Assembly: GCF_003853705.1 (NCBI RefSeq)
Contig: NZ_QTQI01000004.1
Location: 310,001 to 374,000, forward strand
Source: Burkholderia sp. Bp8992
Lineage (GTDB): Bacteria; Pseudomonadota; Gammaproteobacteria; Burkholderiales; Burkholderiaceae
Length of the DNA stretch: 64,000 bases
Direction of reading: 5' to 3'
Shown here: one piece after another, positions 17,947 through 27,757 of the stretch
How positions within the stretch are numbered: the stretch's first letter is position 1
How the letters are laid out: each line of letters starts with the position of its first letter
Notes under the pieces: generated by a model
What the model was told of the DNA's origin: nothing
What the model saw: the letters and a program-made list of their open reading frames with translations, nothing else
Databases searched by the model: none
Program-made: the position numbers and the translations under genes

Positions 17947-17975
17947 CTTTCCTTGCTGCATCTGCTGGGCGGCGG

Positions 17976-19031
17976 TCAGACCACGACCGTCTGCGCCTCG
18001 CCTTCGCGGGTCGCACGCACGGTGCCGATCTTCCACACCTGTTCGCCGGCGGCGGTCAGGTCGGCGATCGCTGCGTCCGCATCGGCCGCCGAGACGATCA
18101 CGGCCATGCCGATGCCGCAGTTGAACACGCGGTGCATTTCCGCATCGGCGACGCCGCCGTGCTCCTGCAGCCACTTGAACAGCGGCGGCAGCGGCCAGGC
18201 GTTCTGGTCGAGCTCGGCGGTGAGGCCTTCGCGCAGCACGCGCGGGATGTTCTCGACGAGACCGCCGCCCGTGATGTGCGCCATGCCCTTCACCGACAGC
18301 TTCTGCATCAGCGCGAGCAGCGGCTTCACGTAGATGCGGGTGGGCGCCATCAGCGCGTCGGCGAGCGAGCGGCCGTGGAAATCAGCCGACAGATCGGGGT
18401 TCGCGCGCTCGATGATCTTGCGCACGAGCGAGAAGCCGTTCGAGTGGATGCCGCTCGACGCAAGGCCCAGCACCACGTCGCCTTCGGCGATCGTGCTGCC
18501 GTCGATGATCTTGCTCTTCTCGACCGCACCGACCGCGAAGCCGGCCAGGTCGTATTCGCCATCGGGGTACATGCCCGGCATTTCGGCCGTTTCACCGCCG
18601 ATCAGCGCGCAGCCCGACAGTTCACACCCTTGCGCGATGCCCTTGACGACCGTGGCGGCCGTATCGACGTCGAGCTTGCCGCACGCGAAGTAGTCGAGGA
18701 AGAACAGCGGCTCGGCGCCCTGCACGAGGATGTCGTTCACGCTCATCGCGACCAGATCCTGGCCGACGGTGTCGTGTTTGTTCAGATGAAAGGCCAGCTT
18801 GAGCTTGGTGCCGACGCCGTCGGTGCCCGATACGAGGACGGGCTCCTTGTACTTCTTCGGCACTTCGAACAGTGCGCCGAACCCGCCGATGCCGCCGAGC
18901 ACGCCGTCGCGCAGGGTTTTCTTCGCAAAAGGCTTGATCTTGTCGATGAGCGCGTCGCCTGCGTCGATGTCGACACCTGCGTCACGATAGGACAGACCCT
19001 GAGCGTCGGGAGCGGATTTCGGAGGATTCAT
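17976..19031 (-). CDS. purM: Phosphoribosylformylglycinamidine cyclo-ligase
   Basis: AIR synthetase, step five of purine synthesis: ATP-dependent closure of FGAM to aminoimidazole ribotide. Family signatures: [73 protein letters not shown] and [15 protein letters not shown]. 351 aa is standard. It is divergent from hda with 241 bp between the starts. No PurR-like palindrome was found there. Confidence 0.97.
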   Translation of the reverse strand: MNPPKSAPDAQGLSYRDAGVDIDAGDALIDKIKPFAKKTLRDGVLGGIGGFGALFEVPKKYKEPVLVSGTDGVGTKLKLAFHLNKHDTVGQDLVAMSVNDILVQGAEPLFFLDYFACGKLDVDTAATVVKGIAQGCELSGCALIGGETAEMPGMYPDGEYDLAGFAVGAVEKSKIIDGSTIAEGDVVLGLASSGIHSNGFSLVRKIIERANPDLSADFHGRSLADALMAPTRIYVKPLLALMQKLSVKGMAHITGGGLVENIPRVLREGLTAELDQNAWPLPPLFKWLQEHGGVADAEMHRVFNCGIGMAVIVSAADADAAIADLTAAGEQVWKIGTVRATREGEAQTVVV

Positions 19032-19272
19032 GGGGGAATGCGAGAAGGTCGGTAAAATGCGATTTTACCCGAAGCCGGCCGGTTGGCCGGAATTCCCAGT
19101 ATCGAATCGTCAGGGATTGCATCTTGGTCGACACGTCCCCGTTTTCCTCGCCGAGCGAACCGCGCCGAAACCCGCGCGGCGCCGTGCGTGCGGCCGCGCG
19201 TGTAGCCCACGGATCCGCAGCCCCCGGCGCGCGCCCGGCGTACGGCGCGCGTATTTTCAACCGACCTGCATT

Positions 19273-20016
19273 GTGACTGTTGTGTCCCGTCAACTGACGC
19301 TCGATCTCGGCACGCCGCCGCCCGCCACGTTCGACAACTTCATCATGAACGAGGAGAACGACGAGCTCATCTCGCGCCTGCAGAAGCTCGACCTCGCGCT
19401 CGCGGCGGGCCCCGTGCCGGACCGGTCGTTCTACATCTGGGGCGAGCCCGGCAGCGGCCGCACCCACCTGCTGCAGGCGCTCGTGAGCGACGCGTCGTAC
19501 GGCTATGCGCGCTACCTGACGCCGCAGAGCCCGCTTGGTGCGTTCACGTTCGACCCGCGCATCGGCATCTACGCGATCGACGACTGCGACCGGATGAGCG
19601 ATACGCAGCAGGTCGCGCTGTTCAACCTGTTCAACGAAGTGCGCGCGCACCCGTCGAGCGCGTTCGTCGCGGCGGGCCCCGCGGCGCCGCTCGCGCTCGA
19701 CGTGCGCGAGGATCTCCGCACGCGCCTCGGCTGGGGGCTCGTGTTCCACCTGTCGCCGCCGTCCGACGCCGGCAAGATCGCGGTGCTCAAGCTCGCCGCG
19801 AAGGAGCGCGGGATCGCGCTCACCGACGATATCGCCGCCTACCTGCTGACCCATTTCCGCCGTGACATGCCGAGCCTGATGGCACTGCTCGACGCGCTCG
19901 ACCGCTTCTCGCTCGAGCAGAAACGCGCGGTCACGCTGCCGCTGCTGCGCCGGATGCTCGCGCGTCCCGGCGACGACATCACACCACCGGGCACGGGCCC
20001 GAACCGCTTCGAGTAA
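19273..20016 (+). CDS. hda: DnaA regulatory inactivator Hda
   Basis: AAA+ protein related to DnaA that, with the beta clamp, promotes hydrolysis of DnaA-ATP after initiation. An N-terminal clamp-binding motif QLTLDLG (residues 6-12) fits the QL-x-L-x-L form of Hda. The P-loop is GEPGSGRTH, with Arg where Walker A has Lys, as in E. coli Hda. Walker B reads YAIDDCDR and sensor/arginine regions follow (TRLGWGLVFHL). I use GTG 19273 (247 aa); GTG 19282 is an alternative just before SRQLTLDL. It heads a likely operon with the HAD gene (11-bp gap), pcnB, folK, dgk and panB. Confidence 0.93.
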   Translation: MTVVSRQLTLDLGTPPPATFDNFIMNEENDELISRLQKLDLALAAGPVPDRSFYIWGEPGSGRTHLLQALVSDASYGYARYLTPQSPLGAFTFDPRIGIYAIDDCDRMSDTQQVALFNLFNEVRAHPSSAFVAAGPAAPLALDVREDLRTRLGWGLVFHLSPPSDAGKIAVLKLAAKERGIALTDDIAAYLLTHFRRDMPSLMALLDALDRFSLEQKRAVTLPLLRRMLARPGDDITPPGTGPNRFE

Positions 20017-20027
20017 AATGCGCTTCC

Positions 20028-20705
20028 ATGACTAATCTGGCACTCTTTGACCTCGATCACACGCTGATCCCGACCGATAGCGACCACGAATGGGGCCGCT
20101 TCATGGTGAAGCTCGGCATCGTCGACGCGGAAAGCTTTTCGCGTCAAAACGACCAGTTCTTCGCCGACTACAAGGCCGGCCGGCTCGACATCCACGCATA
20201 CCTGACGGCGATGCTCACGCCGCTCGCGAAGTATTCGCGCGCGCAGCTCGCCGAATGGCACGAGCAGTACATGCACGAGGTGATCCGGCCCGCAATGACG
20301 CCCGCCGCGCTCGAACTGGTGCGCAAGCACCTCGATGCGGGCGACCTGTGCTGCGTCGTGACGGCGACCAACGAATTCATCACGCGCCCGATCGCGACCG
20401 CGTTCGGCGTCGATACGCTGATCGCGTGCGAGGTCGAGACGACCGACGGGCATCCCGACTCGCCGTACACGGGCCGGCCGACCGGCACGCCGAGCTACCG
20501 CGAAGGCAAGATCGTGCGGACCGAAGCATGGCTCGCGTCGCTCGGCAAGCACTGGGACGACTTCGCGCACAGCTATTTCTACAGCGACTCGCACAACGAC
20601 ATCCCGCTGCTCGAGAAAGTCACCGACCCGATCGCGACCAACCCTGACGACACGCTGCGTGCGCATGCAAGCACCCGCGGCTGGCGTATCCTCGATCTCT
20701 TCTGA
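20028..20705 (+). CDS. HAD-IB family phosphatase (SerB-like)
   Basis: 225-aa HAD hydrolase, subfamily IB. The nucleophile motif is FDLDHTLIP (Asp8; proton-donor Asp10), motif II is VVTATNEF, and motif IV is YSDSHNDIPLL. A four-helix cap lies between motifs I and II. Relatives include phosphoserine and histidinol-phosphate phosphatases; the substrate here is unknown. It starts 11 bp after hda and ends 5 bp before pcnB, so it is co-transcribed with both. Confidence 0.88.
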   Translation: MTNLALFDLDHTLIPTDSDHEWGRFMVKLGIVDAESFSRQNDQFFADYKAGRLDIHAYLTAMLTPLAKYSRAQLAEWHEQYMHEVIRPAMTPAALELVRKHLDAGDLCCVVTATNEFITRPIATAFGVDTLIACEVETTDGHPDSPYTGRPTGTPSYREGKIVRTEAWLASLGKHWDDFAHSYFYSDSHNDIPLLEKVTDPIATNPDDTLRAHASTRGWRILDLF

Positions 20706-20710
20706 ACGTC

Positions 20711-22249
20711 GTGATCAAAAAATTCATCCGCAAGCTGCTCGGCCAGGACGAAACCGAGCAAACGTCTCCCGCAACGGCCCCGGCCGACGAAGCGGCCCCT
20801 GCTGCCCCGCGCGCGCCGAAGGGCGCCCGCGGCGGCGCCGCGAAAAAGCCGCGCAGCAACCATGAGCCGACCGTCGTGCCGGCCAGCGTGCACGGCATCA
20901 ATCCGGCGCTGATCTCGAGGAACGCCGTGCGCGTGACCGACACGCTGCAGCAGGCGGGCTTTCGTGCGTTCATCGTCGGCGGCGCGGTACGCGACCTGCT
21001 GCTCGGCATCGCACCGAAGGACTTCGACGTCGCGACCGACGCGACGCCGACCGAAGTCCAGCGCCTGTTCCGCCGCGCGCGCCTGATCGGCCGCCGCTTC
21101 CAGATCGTCCACGTGCAGTTCGGCCAGGAACTGATCGAGGTGTCGACGTTCCGCGCGCTGGTCGATGCGCCGCCCGAGGCGGCCGCAGCCGAGCCGCCGA
21201 AGCGCCTGAAGCGCGACGAACTCGATCGCCGCACGCATGCGGTCGACGCGAGCGGCCGCGTGCTGCGCGACAACGTGTGGGGCGAGCAGCATGAAGATGC
21301 CGCGCGCCGCGACTTCACGATCAACGCGATGTACTACGACCCGTCGACGCAGACGGTGCTCGACTACCACGACGGGATGGCCGACGTGCGCGCCCGCCTG
21401 CTGCGGATGATCGGCGATCCGGCCACGCGCTTCCGCGAGGATCCGGTGCGGATGCTGCGCGTCGTGCGCTTCGCGGCGAAGCTCGGTTTCGAGATCGAGC
21501 CGCATACGCGCGAGCCGATCAACGCGCTCGCCGACCTGATCAACAACGTGCCGGCCGCGCGCCTGTTCGACGAAATGCTGAAGCTGCTGCTGTCGGGCCA
21601 TGCGCTCGCGTGCCTGCAGCGGCTGCGCAGGGAGGGCCTGCACCACGGGCTGCTGCCGCTCCTCGACGTCGTGCTCGAACAGCCGCAGGGCGAGAAGTTC
21701 ATCACGCTCGCGCTGAACAACACCGACGCGCGCGTGCGCGCCGGCAAGACGGTGTCGCCGGGCTTCCTGTTCGCGACGCTGCTGTGGCACGACATGCGCC
21801 AGCGCTTCGAGCAATACACGGCCGAAGGCGAGATTCCGGTGCCGGCGCTCCATCGCGCGATGGACGACGTGCTCGACATGCAGACCGAGAAACTCGCGAT
21901 CCACAAGCGTTATTCGGCCGACATGCGCGAGATCTGGGGCCTGCAGCTGCGCCTCGAGAAGCGCTCGGGCCGCAGCGCGATGCGGCTGCTGGAACACCAA
22001 AGGTTTAGAGCGGGGTATGATTTCGTCCTGTTACGCTGCGAATCCGGCGAGCTCGATGCGGAAGTCGGACAGTGGTGGACGGATTTCATCGAAGGCGACG
22101 CGGCTGCTCGCGAGGCATTGCTCACGCAGGGCGGTTCGAAGGAAAAATCGCCCCGCAAGCGGCGCCGCCGCGGTGGTGCGCGAAACCGCCAGCCGGGTGA
22201 AGGTGCCGCCGAACAGGCACCCGATACCTCGGGCGGTTCCGACGACTGA
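20711..22249 (+). CDS. pcnB: Poly(A) polymerase I
   Basis: 512-aa class II nucleotidyltransferase that adds 3' poly(A) tails, marking RNA for decay. The catalytic core shows GGAVRDLLLG and DFDVATDATP (the two-Asp motif), then RRDFTINAMYY and FREDPVRMLRVVRFAAKLGF. The long N-terminal tail (residues 1-60) is Pro/Ala/Lys-rich and the C-terminus is very basic (KSPRKRRRRGG), both suited to RNA binding. The start is GTG 20711, 5 bp after the HAD gene. A CCA-adding enzyme is less likely because of length and the basic tail. Confidence 0.93.
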   Translation: MIKKFIRKLLGQDETEQTSPATAPADEAAPAAPRAPKGARGGAAKKPRSNHEPTVVPASVHGINPALISRNAVRVTDTLQQAGFRAFIVGGAVRDLLLGIAPKDFDVATDATPTEVQRLFRRARLIGRRFQIVHVQFGQELIEVSTFRALVDAPPEAAAAEPPKRLKRDELDRRTHAVDASGRVLRDNVWGEQHEDAARRDFTINAMYYDPSTQTVLDYHDGMADVRARLLRMIGDPATRFREDPVRMLRVVRFAAKLGFEIEPHTREPINALADLINNVPAARLFDEMLKLLLSGHALACLQRLRREGLHHGLLPLLDVVLEQPQGEKFITLALNNTDARVRAGKTVSPGFLFATLLWHDMRQRFEQYTAEGEIPVPALHRAMDDVLDMQTEKLAIHKRYSADMREIWGLQLRLEKRSGRSAMRLLEHQRFRAGYDFVLLRCESGELDAEVGQWWTDFIEGDAAAREALLTQGGSKEKSPRKRRRRGGARNRQPGEGAAEQAPDTSGGSDD

Positions 22250-22284
22250 CGCGCGCGCCGGCGAACGACGTAGGAAGTGATGCC

Positions 22285-22827
22285 ATGACGGTTGCATATA
22301 TCGGACTGGGGGCGAATCTCGGCGATGCGCGCCAGACCCTGAAGGACGCGGTGGTGTGCCTCGCGCAGCAGCGCACCATCTCGATCCTCGGCAAGTCGAG
22401 CCTGTATCGCACGGCGCCCTTCGAAGCGGGCGGCGACGACTACTACAACTGCGTCGTCAAGCTCGACACGACGCTGTCGGCGCGCGAGCTGCTCGCGCTT
22501 TGCCAGAAGATCGAACATCACTTCGGGCGCGAGCGCCCCTATCGCAATGCGCCGCGCACGCTCGACCTCGACATCCTGCTGTTCGGCGCCGATTCGATCG
22601 AAGAACCCGACCTGATCGTCCCTCACCCGCGCCTCACCGACCGTGCATTCGCGCTCGTGCCGCTCGTCGAGATCGAGCCGCTGCTCGACATTCCCGCGCG
22701 CGGCCGCGCCGACACCTTCCTCGCCGCCGTGGCAGATCAGCGCGTCGAGAAGGTGCAAACCTGCCAGTGCCTGATGCAGAAGGCACTCGCTGCCGGCGAA
22801 GACGCCGACAAGACCCGCTGCCGATGA
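22285..22827 (+). CDS. folK: 2-amino-4-hydroxy-6-hydroxymethyldihydropteridine pyrophosphokinase
   Basis: Transfers pyrophosphate from ATP to the pterin, the step before dihydropteroate synthesis in folate formation. Signatures: [15 protein letters not shown] at the N-terminus, [20 protein letters not shown], and [18 protein letters not shown] near residues 85-100. 180 aa is usual. A TAGGAAG site precedes ATG 22285. Its stop overlaps the start of dgk (ATGA). Confidence 0.96.
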   Translation: MTVAYIGLGANLGDARQTLKDAVVCLAQQRTISILGKSSLYRTAPFEAGGDDYYNCVVKLDTTLSARELLALCQKIEHHFGRERPYRNAPRTLDLDILLFGADSIEEPDLIVPHPRLTDRAFALVPLVEIEPLLDIPARGRADTFLAAVADQRVEKVQTCQCLMQKALAAGEDADKTRCR

Positions 22828-23510
22828 ACTCGACTCCGCTGACCGTCACCGCCCCCGACCTGCGCGCCCCGCACCGCTATCTCGTGATCGAAGGCCCGAT
22901 CGGCGTCGGCAAGACGTCGCTCGCGCGCCTGCTCGCCGAGCGCTGGTCGATGCAGACGCTGCTCGAACGCCCGCAGGACAACCCGTTCCTCGAACGCTTC
23001 TATCGCGACACCGCGCGCTACGCGCTGCCCGTGCAGCTGTCGTTCGCGCTGCAGCGCGCGCAGCAGGCGCGCGAGCTGATCGGCGCGCTCGAAACGGGCC
23101 GCCCCGTCATCGCCGATTTCATGCCGCAGAAGAACGACATCTTCGCGCGGCTGAACCTGCCGGAGGACGAGTGGCAGCTGTATCGCTCGGTCGCGACGCA
23201 CGTCGACGTGCCGCAGGCGCCGTCGCCCGACCTCGTCGTCTATCTGCAGGCCAGCCCCGAAGTGCTGTTCTCGCGCATCCAGAAGCGCGGGCTGCCGATG
23301 GAACTGCAGATCAGCGATGCGTACCTGCGCTCGCTCGTCGACGCATACAACGAATTCTTCTACCACTACGACCGCACGCCGGTGCTGACGGTCGCAGCCG
23401 AACACCTGAACCCGCTGGATTCCCCCGAAGATCTCGCCCTGCTGGTCGAGCGCATCGAGACGATGCGCGGCCGCAAGGAATTCTTCGTCAAGGGCGAGAC
23501 GACGCGCTGA
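22824..23510 (+). CDS. Deoxynucleoside kinase
   Basis: 228-aa deoxynucleoside/deoxyguanosine-type kinase, salvaging deoxynucleosides by ATP-dependent 5' phosphorylation. The P-loop is [15 protein letters not shown] (about residues 22-36). [19 protein letters not shown] holds the DRY-like region, and [20 protein letters not shown] is the lid with catalytic Arg residues. The start ATG 22824 overlaps the folK stop. Whether it prefers dA, dC or dG cannot be read from sequence. Confidence 0.9.
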   Translation: MNSTPLTVTAPDLRAPHRYLVIEGPIGVGKTSLARLLAERWSMQTLLERPQDNPFLERFYRDTARYALPVQLSFALQRAQQARELIGALETGRPVIADFMPQKNDIFARLNLPEDEWQLYRSVATHVDVPQAPSPDLVVYLQASPEVLFSRIQKRGLPMELQISDAYLRSLVDAYNEFFYHYDRTPVLTVAAEHLNPLDSPEDLALLVERIETMRGRKEFFVKGETTR

Positions 23511-23554
23511 CGCGTCCCGCCTGTCGTTCTTCCCCCATCGACCCGGATTTCCCC

Positions 23555-24370
23555 ATGACCTATCTCCAGGAATCGAGCCGGCCTGCCGTGACGGTCCCCA
23601 AGCTGCAGGCAATGCGCGACGCCGGCGAGAAGATCGCGATGCTCACCTGCTACGACGCGAGCTTCTCCGCGCTGCTCGACCGCGCAGGCACCGACGTGCT
23701 GCTGATCGGCGATTCGCTCGGCAACGTGCTGCAGGGCCACACGACCACGCTGCCCGTGTCGATCGACGACATCGCGTATCACACGGCCTGTGTCGCACGC
23801 GCGCAGCCGCGTGCGCTCGTCGTCGCCGATTTGCCGTTCGGCACGTACGGCACGCCGGCCGAGGCGTTCGCGAACTCGGTCAAGCTGATGCGCGCGGGCG
23901 CGCAGATGGTCAAGCTCGAAGGCGGCGAATGGCTCGCCGAAACGATCCGCTTCCTCGTCGAGCGCGCGGTGCCGGTGTGCGCGCACATCGGCCTCACGCC
24001 GCAATCGGTGCACGCGTTCGGCGGCTTCAAGGTGCAGGGCAAGACCGAAGCCGGCGCGGCGCAGCTGCTGCGCGATGCGCGCGCGGTCGAGGACGCGGGC
24101 GCGCAGCTCGTCGTGCTCGAAGCCGTGCCGACGCTCGTCGCGTCGGAAGTCACGCACATGCTGAAGATTCCGACGATCGGCATCGGCGCGGGCGTCGACT
24201 GCTCGGGGCAGGTGCTCGTGCTGCACGACATGCTCGGCGTGTTCCCCGGCAAGCGGCCGCGTTTCGTGAAGGATTTCATGCAGGGCCAGCCGAACATCCA
24301 GGCGGCCGTCGAAGCCTACGTGAGCGCGGTGAAGGATCGCTCGTTTCCGGGCCCGGAACACTCGTTCTGA
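23555..24370 (+). CDS. panB: 3-methyl-2-oxobutanoate hydroxymethyltransferase
   Basis: First committed step of pantothenate synthesis, adding the hydroxymethyl group of methylene-tetrahydrofolate to ketoisovalerate. Signatures: [33 protein letters not shown] (metal Asp), [23 protein letters not shown] and [27 protein letters not shown] 23555 gives 271 aa, the usual size. It is last in the hda operon and 45 bp after dgk; both it and folK depend on folate chemistry. Confidence 0.97.
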   Translation: MTYLQESSRPAVTVPKLQAMRDAGEKIAMLTCYDASFSALLDRAGTDVLLIGDSLGNVLQGHTTTLPVSIDDIAYHTACVARAQPRALVVADLPFGTYGTPAEAFANSVKLMRAGAQMVKLEGGEWLAETIRFLVERAVPVCAHIGLTPQSVHAFGGFKVQGKTEAGAAQLLRDARAVEDAGAQLVVLEAVPTLVASEVTHMLKIPTIGIGAGVDCSGQVLVLHDMLGVFPGKRPRFVKDFMQGQPNIQAAVEAYVSAVKDRSFPGPEHSF

Positions 24371-24390
24371 AGTAACGCGTCGGATGTGAA

Positions 24391-24427
24391 AAAGCGCGGC
24401 GCCCTTTGCGGGGCGCCGCGCTTTTTT
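24391..24427. terminator. Bidirectional terminator between panB and pabBC
   Basis: GCGCGGCGCCC (24394-24404), loop TTTGCG, GGGCGCCGCGC (24411-24421), then six T. A run of A before the stem provides the U-run for the converging pabBC transcript. Confidence 0.9.
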
Positions 24428-24485
24428 GTTGGTGCGTTGAAAGTCCAGCGGCCGGCGCGAGCGCGGTGCCCGCTCCGTTACAGCG

Positions 24486-26351
24486 TCACTTCAGCACCGC
24501 GTCGAGCGCACCGCGCAATGCGTTGGTCAACAGCAGCCCTTCCGCGCGCGCAAGATCGTCCTGCGTCACGACGCGCTCCATCGCACCGAACGCACGATCG
24601 TCGAGCAGCACGCCGCGCATCACGCCCGGCAGCACGCCGGACGCCAGCGGCGGCGTCACCCACTGGCCGTCGAGCTTCACGAACAGGTTCGAGCGCCCGC
24701 CTTCCGTCACCTCGCCGCGCTCGTTGACGAACAGCATGTCGAAACCGCCGAGCGCCTCGGCCGCCTGCCACGCGCGGTCGTATTCGGCGCGGCGCGTGGT
24801 CTTGTGCAGCAGCAGCGCGTCGCCCGCACGGGTCGGCGCGAAGCCGTGCTCGGACGCCAGCATCACGCCGACCGGTCCGGCCGGCAGCGGCTTGAGCGGC
24901 GCCGCGGTGATCTCGATCGTGCCGTCCTTCGCGAGCGCGAGTTTCATCCGGTACGCGTCGTCGCCGTCGAGCGCTGCGCAGCGCGCGTCGATCTCGCGCC
25001 GCAACGCATCGGCGTCGAAGCGGAAGCCGAACGCGTCCGCGCTGCGCTGCAGCCGCGCGAGATGGCGGTCGAGATGCCGGACGCCGTCCGCACGCGTGGC
25101 CGCGGTCGTTTCGAACAACTGGAAGCCGGGGTCGGCGTCCGTCAGGAATCGCGCTTTCAATTCGCACTCCGCATATTCGTCGGCCGCGACGCTGTCGAGC
25201 ACGATGCCCGCGCCGACGCCCATCGTCCCAAGGTGCCGCGTAGCCGAACCGGCCATGTCGATATCGGTATCGGCCACGTCGAGCGTCAGCGTGCGGATCG
25301 CAACCGACAGGCAGAAGTCGCCGCAGCCGTCCGCAGGATCGCCGGGCGCGTCGAGCCAGCCGATCGCGCCCGTATAAAGCCCGCGCGGCGTCGATTCGAT
25401 CGCATCGATCAGCTGCATCGTCTGGTACTTCGGCGCGCCCGTGATCGACCCGCATGGAAACAGCGCTCGCAGCATCTGCGCGAACGTCGTGCCGTCGCGC
25501 CAGCCGGCCTCGACCGTCGACGTCATCTGCCACACCGACGCATACGGTTCGACGGAAAACAGCGCCGGCACCTTGACGGTGCCCGTGCGCGCGATCCGCG
25601 ACACATCGTTGCGCAGCAGGTCGACGATCATCACGTTTTCCGCGCGGTTCTTCGGATCGTTCGCGAGAAACGCGGCAGCCGCCGCATCGTCGCGCGGATC
25701 GGCCGAGCGCGGCGCGGTGCCCTTCATCGGCCGCGCACGCAGTACGTCGCCGTGCTTCTCGACGAACAGCTCGGGCGAGCACGACACGATCCACGCGCCG
25801 CCGGGCAGCGCGATCAGCGCGCCGTACCGCACGGGCTGGCGTGCGCGCAGCCGCCGGTACAGCGCGAGCGGCGTGCCGAACACATCGAAATTCAGCCGGT
25901 ACGTGTAGTTGACCTGGTACGAATCGCCCGCGCGCAGGGCATCGTGCACCGTGGCGATCGCCGCGTCGAACGCGTCGCGCGACACGCTCTTCGCGACATG
26001 CGCGACGCCCGCGATCGACGGCGCACCGCCGCCGTCCTGCTGCGCGAGCCATGCGTCGACCTCGTCGCAGGACAAGCGCTCGCAGCGCGCATACAGCAAA
26101 AAGCGCAGCGGGGCATGGCCCGGCTGCGCTCGTTGCAGGTTGCGTCCGAATTCATAATCGCCGACGACGACCGCATGCAGCCCGTCGCGCAGATCCTGCG
26201 CGAGCGCCGCATCGATTTCGTCGAGCCGTGCCGGATCCGTGCACACGCGTTCGCGCACGAATCCCGAATACAAACGACTCGACCGCGCGGACGCGGTCGA
26301 GTCGCAATCGTCCAAGAGCGCGAACGACGCGCTCTCGTTGCCTTCAGTCAT
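24486..26351 (-). CDS. pabB: Aminodeoxychorismate synthase I fused to aminodeoxychorismate lyase
   Basis: 621-aa fusion that makes p-aminobenzoate for folate from chorismate. Residues about 110-380 are the PabB chorismate-binding domain (GDSYQVNYTYRL, RPMKGTAPRS, NRAENVMIVDLLRND, FPCGSITGAPK). Residues about 400-621 are a PLP-dependent PabC/branched-chain aminotransferase-like lyase (FQLFETTAA, RHLDRHLARL, LLHKTTRRAEYDRAW, FVNERGEVTEGGRSNLFV). So one chain does synthase and lyase; the glutamine amidotransferase PabA must lie elsewhere. It begins 3 bp after dnaJ on the same strand, so it probably rides on the heat-shock transcript. Confidence 0.93.
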   Translation of the reverse strand: MTEGNESASFALLDDCDSTASARSSRLYSGFVRERVCTDPARLDEIDAALAQDLRDGLHAVVVGDYEFGRNLQRAQPGHAPLRFLLYARCERLSCDEVDAWLAQQDGGGAPSIAGVAHVAKSVSRDAFDAAIATVHDALRAGDSYQVNYTYRLNFDVFGTPLALYRRLRARQPVRYGALIALPGGAWIVSCSPELFVEKHGDVLRARPMKGTAPRSADPRDDAAAAAFLANDPKNRAENVMIVDLLRNDVSRIARTGTVKVPALFSVEPYASVWQMTSTVEAGWRDGTTFAQMLRALFPCGSITGAPKYQTMQLIDAIESTPRGLYTGAIGWLDAPGDPADGCGDFCLSVAIRTLTLDVADTDIDMAGSATRHLGTMGVGAGIVLDSVAADEYAECELKARFLTDADPGFQLFETTAATRADGVRHLDRHLARLQRSADAFGFRFDADALRREIDARCAALDGDDAYRMKLALAKDGTIEITAAPLKPLPAGPVGVMLASEHGFAPTRAGDALLLHKTTRRAEYDRAWQAAEALGGFDMLFVNERGEVTEGGRSNLFVKLDGQWVTPPLASGVLPGVMRGVLLDDRAFGAMERVVTQDDLARAEGLLLTNALRGALDAVLK

Positions 26352-26354
26352 GCT

Positions 26355-27491
26355 TTACTCGAAGAAGCTCTTCACACGGTCAAACCAGCTCTTGCTCTGC
26401 GGGCTGTGACGCGCGCCGCCCTCGGCCAGCGATTTCTCGAACTGCTTGAGCAGGTCGCGCTGGTTGTCGGTCAGCTTCACGGGCGTCTCGACCTGCACGT
26501 GCACGTACAGATCGCCCGCAATGCTCGAACGCAGCCCCTTGATGCCCTTGCCGCGCAGACGGAACGTCTTGCCCGACTGCGTGCCTTCCGGCACCGGGAA
26601 CGATGCACGGCCGGCCAGCGTCGGCACCTCGATCTCGCCGCCGAGCGCGGCGGTCGTGAACGGGATCGGCATCTGGCAGTGCAGATCGTCGCCGTCGCGC
26701 TCGAACACCGCGTGCGGCTTGATGTGGATCTCGACGTACAGGTCGCCCGGCGGCCCGCCGTTGATGCCCGGCTCGCCGTTGCCGGCCGAGCGGATCCGCA
26801 TCCCGTCATCGATCCCGGCAGGGATCTTCACTTCGAGCGTCTTGGTTTCCTTCACCTTGCCCGACCCGTGGCAATGCACGCACGGCTCGGGGATGTAGGT
26901 GCCGGTGCCGTGACACTTCGGGCAGGTCTGCTGGATGCTGAAGAAGCCCTGCGACATGCGCACCGTGCCCTGGCCATGACAGGTCGGGCAGGTTTCCGGC
27001 TTCGTGCCGGGCTTCGCGCCCGACCCGTGGCAGACCTCGCACGATACCCAGCTCGGCACGCGGATCTGCGTGTCGTAGCCGTGCGCGGCCTGCTCGAGCG
27101 TGATTTCCATGCTGTAGCGCAGGTCCGCGCCGCGGTACACCTGCGGGCCGCCGCGGCCGCCGCGTGCGGCGCCGCCCGCAGCCTGGCCGAAGATGTCGCC
27201 GAAGATGTCGCCGAACGCATCCGCGAAGCCGCCGAAGCCCTGTGCGCCCGCACCGCCCATGTTCGGATCGACGCCCGCGTGGCCGTACTGGTCGTACGCG
27301 GCCCGCTTCTGGCCATCCGACAGCATTTCATAGGCTTCCTTCACCTCCTTGAAATGCTCTTCCGCATCCTTGCTGTCCGGATTGCGGTCAGGGTGATACT
27401 TCATCGCAAGCTTGCGATATGCCTTCTTGATTTCGTCGTCGCTCGCATTCTTCGCGACGCCCAGAACCTCGTAGTAATCCCGTTTCGCCAT
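26355..27491 (-). CDS. dnaJ: Chaperone DnaJ (Hsp40)
   Basis: 378-aa co-chaperone that delivers unfolded protein to DnaK and triggers its ATPase. The J domain has [17 protein letters not shown] with HPD near residues 33-35. A Gly/Phe-rich linker follows ([19 protein letters not shown]). The zinc centre has four CxxCxGxG repeats ([32 protein letters not shown]). The C-terminal substrate domains are complete. It lies 266 bp downstream of dnaK with a GC-rich hairpin between them. Confidence 0.98.
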   Translation of the reverse strand: MAKRDYYEVLGVAKNASDDEIKKAYRKLAMKYHPDRNPDSKDAEEHFKEVKEAYEMLSDGQKRAAYDQYGHAGVDPNMGGAGAQGFGGFADAFGDIFGDIFGQAAGGAARGGRGGPQVYRGADLRYSMEITLEQAAHGYDTQIRVPSWVSCEVCHGSGAKPGTKPETCPTCHGQGTVRMSQGFFSIQQTCPKCHGTGTYIPEPCVHCHGSGKVKETKTLEVKIPAGIDDGMRIRSAGNGEPGINGGPPGDLYVEIHIKPHAVFERDGDDLHCQMPIPFTTAALGGEIEVPTLAGRASFPVPEGTQSGKTFRLRGKGIKGLRSSIAGDLYVHVQVETPVKLTDNQRDLLKQFEKSLAEGGARHSPQSKSWFDRVKSFFE

Positions 27492-27708
27492 ATCGATTCA
27501 CTGTGCCGCCACGCATCGCGCACGCGGCGGCTCCTTTCGCCCGCAGTAAAGTCTCTCGACTCGTCTGGCGCTGCACCGTCCGCGGACGGCTCGCGCAGCA
27601 CCCGCCAAAAAACAAATGTGCCCGGAGGGCCGCGAAGCCCGCCAGGCGTGGAGTCGATCCGGCCATCCGGAAGGAAAGACAGACCGCTTTTCAGCCGCTG
27701 GTCAGTCG

Positions 27709-27735
27709 CGCCGCGCGCGTTTTGCGCGCGCGGCG
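27709..27735. other. GC-rich hairpin between dnaK and dnaJ
   Basis: CGCCGCGCGC (27709-27718) pairs exactly with GCGCGCGGCG (27726-27735) around GTTTTGC. There is no U-run on the minus strand, so it may stabilise the dnaK 3' end or lower read-through to dnaJ. The rest of the 266-bp dnaK-dnaJ gap shows nothing clear. Confidence 0.6.
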
Positions 27736-27757
27736 TGCGGTGCCATTGGAACCCGGC

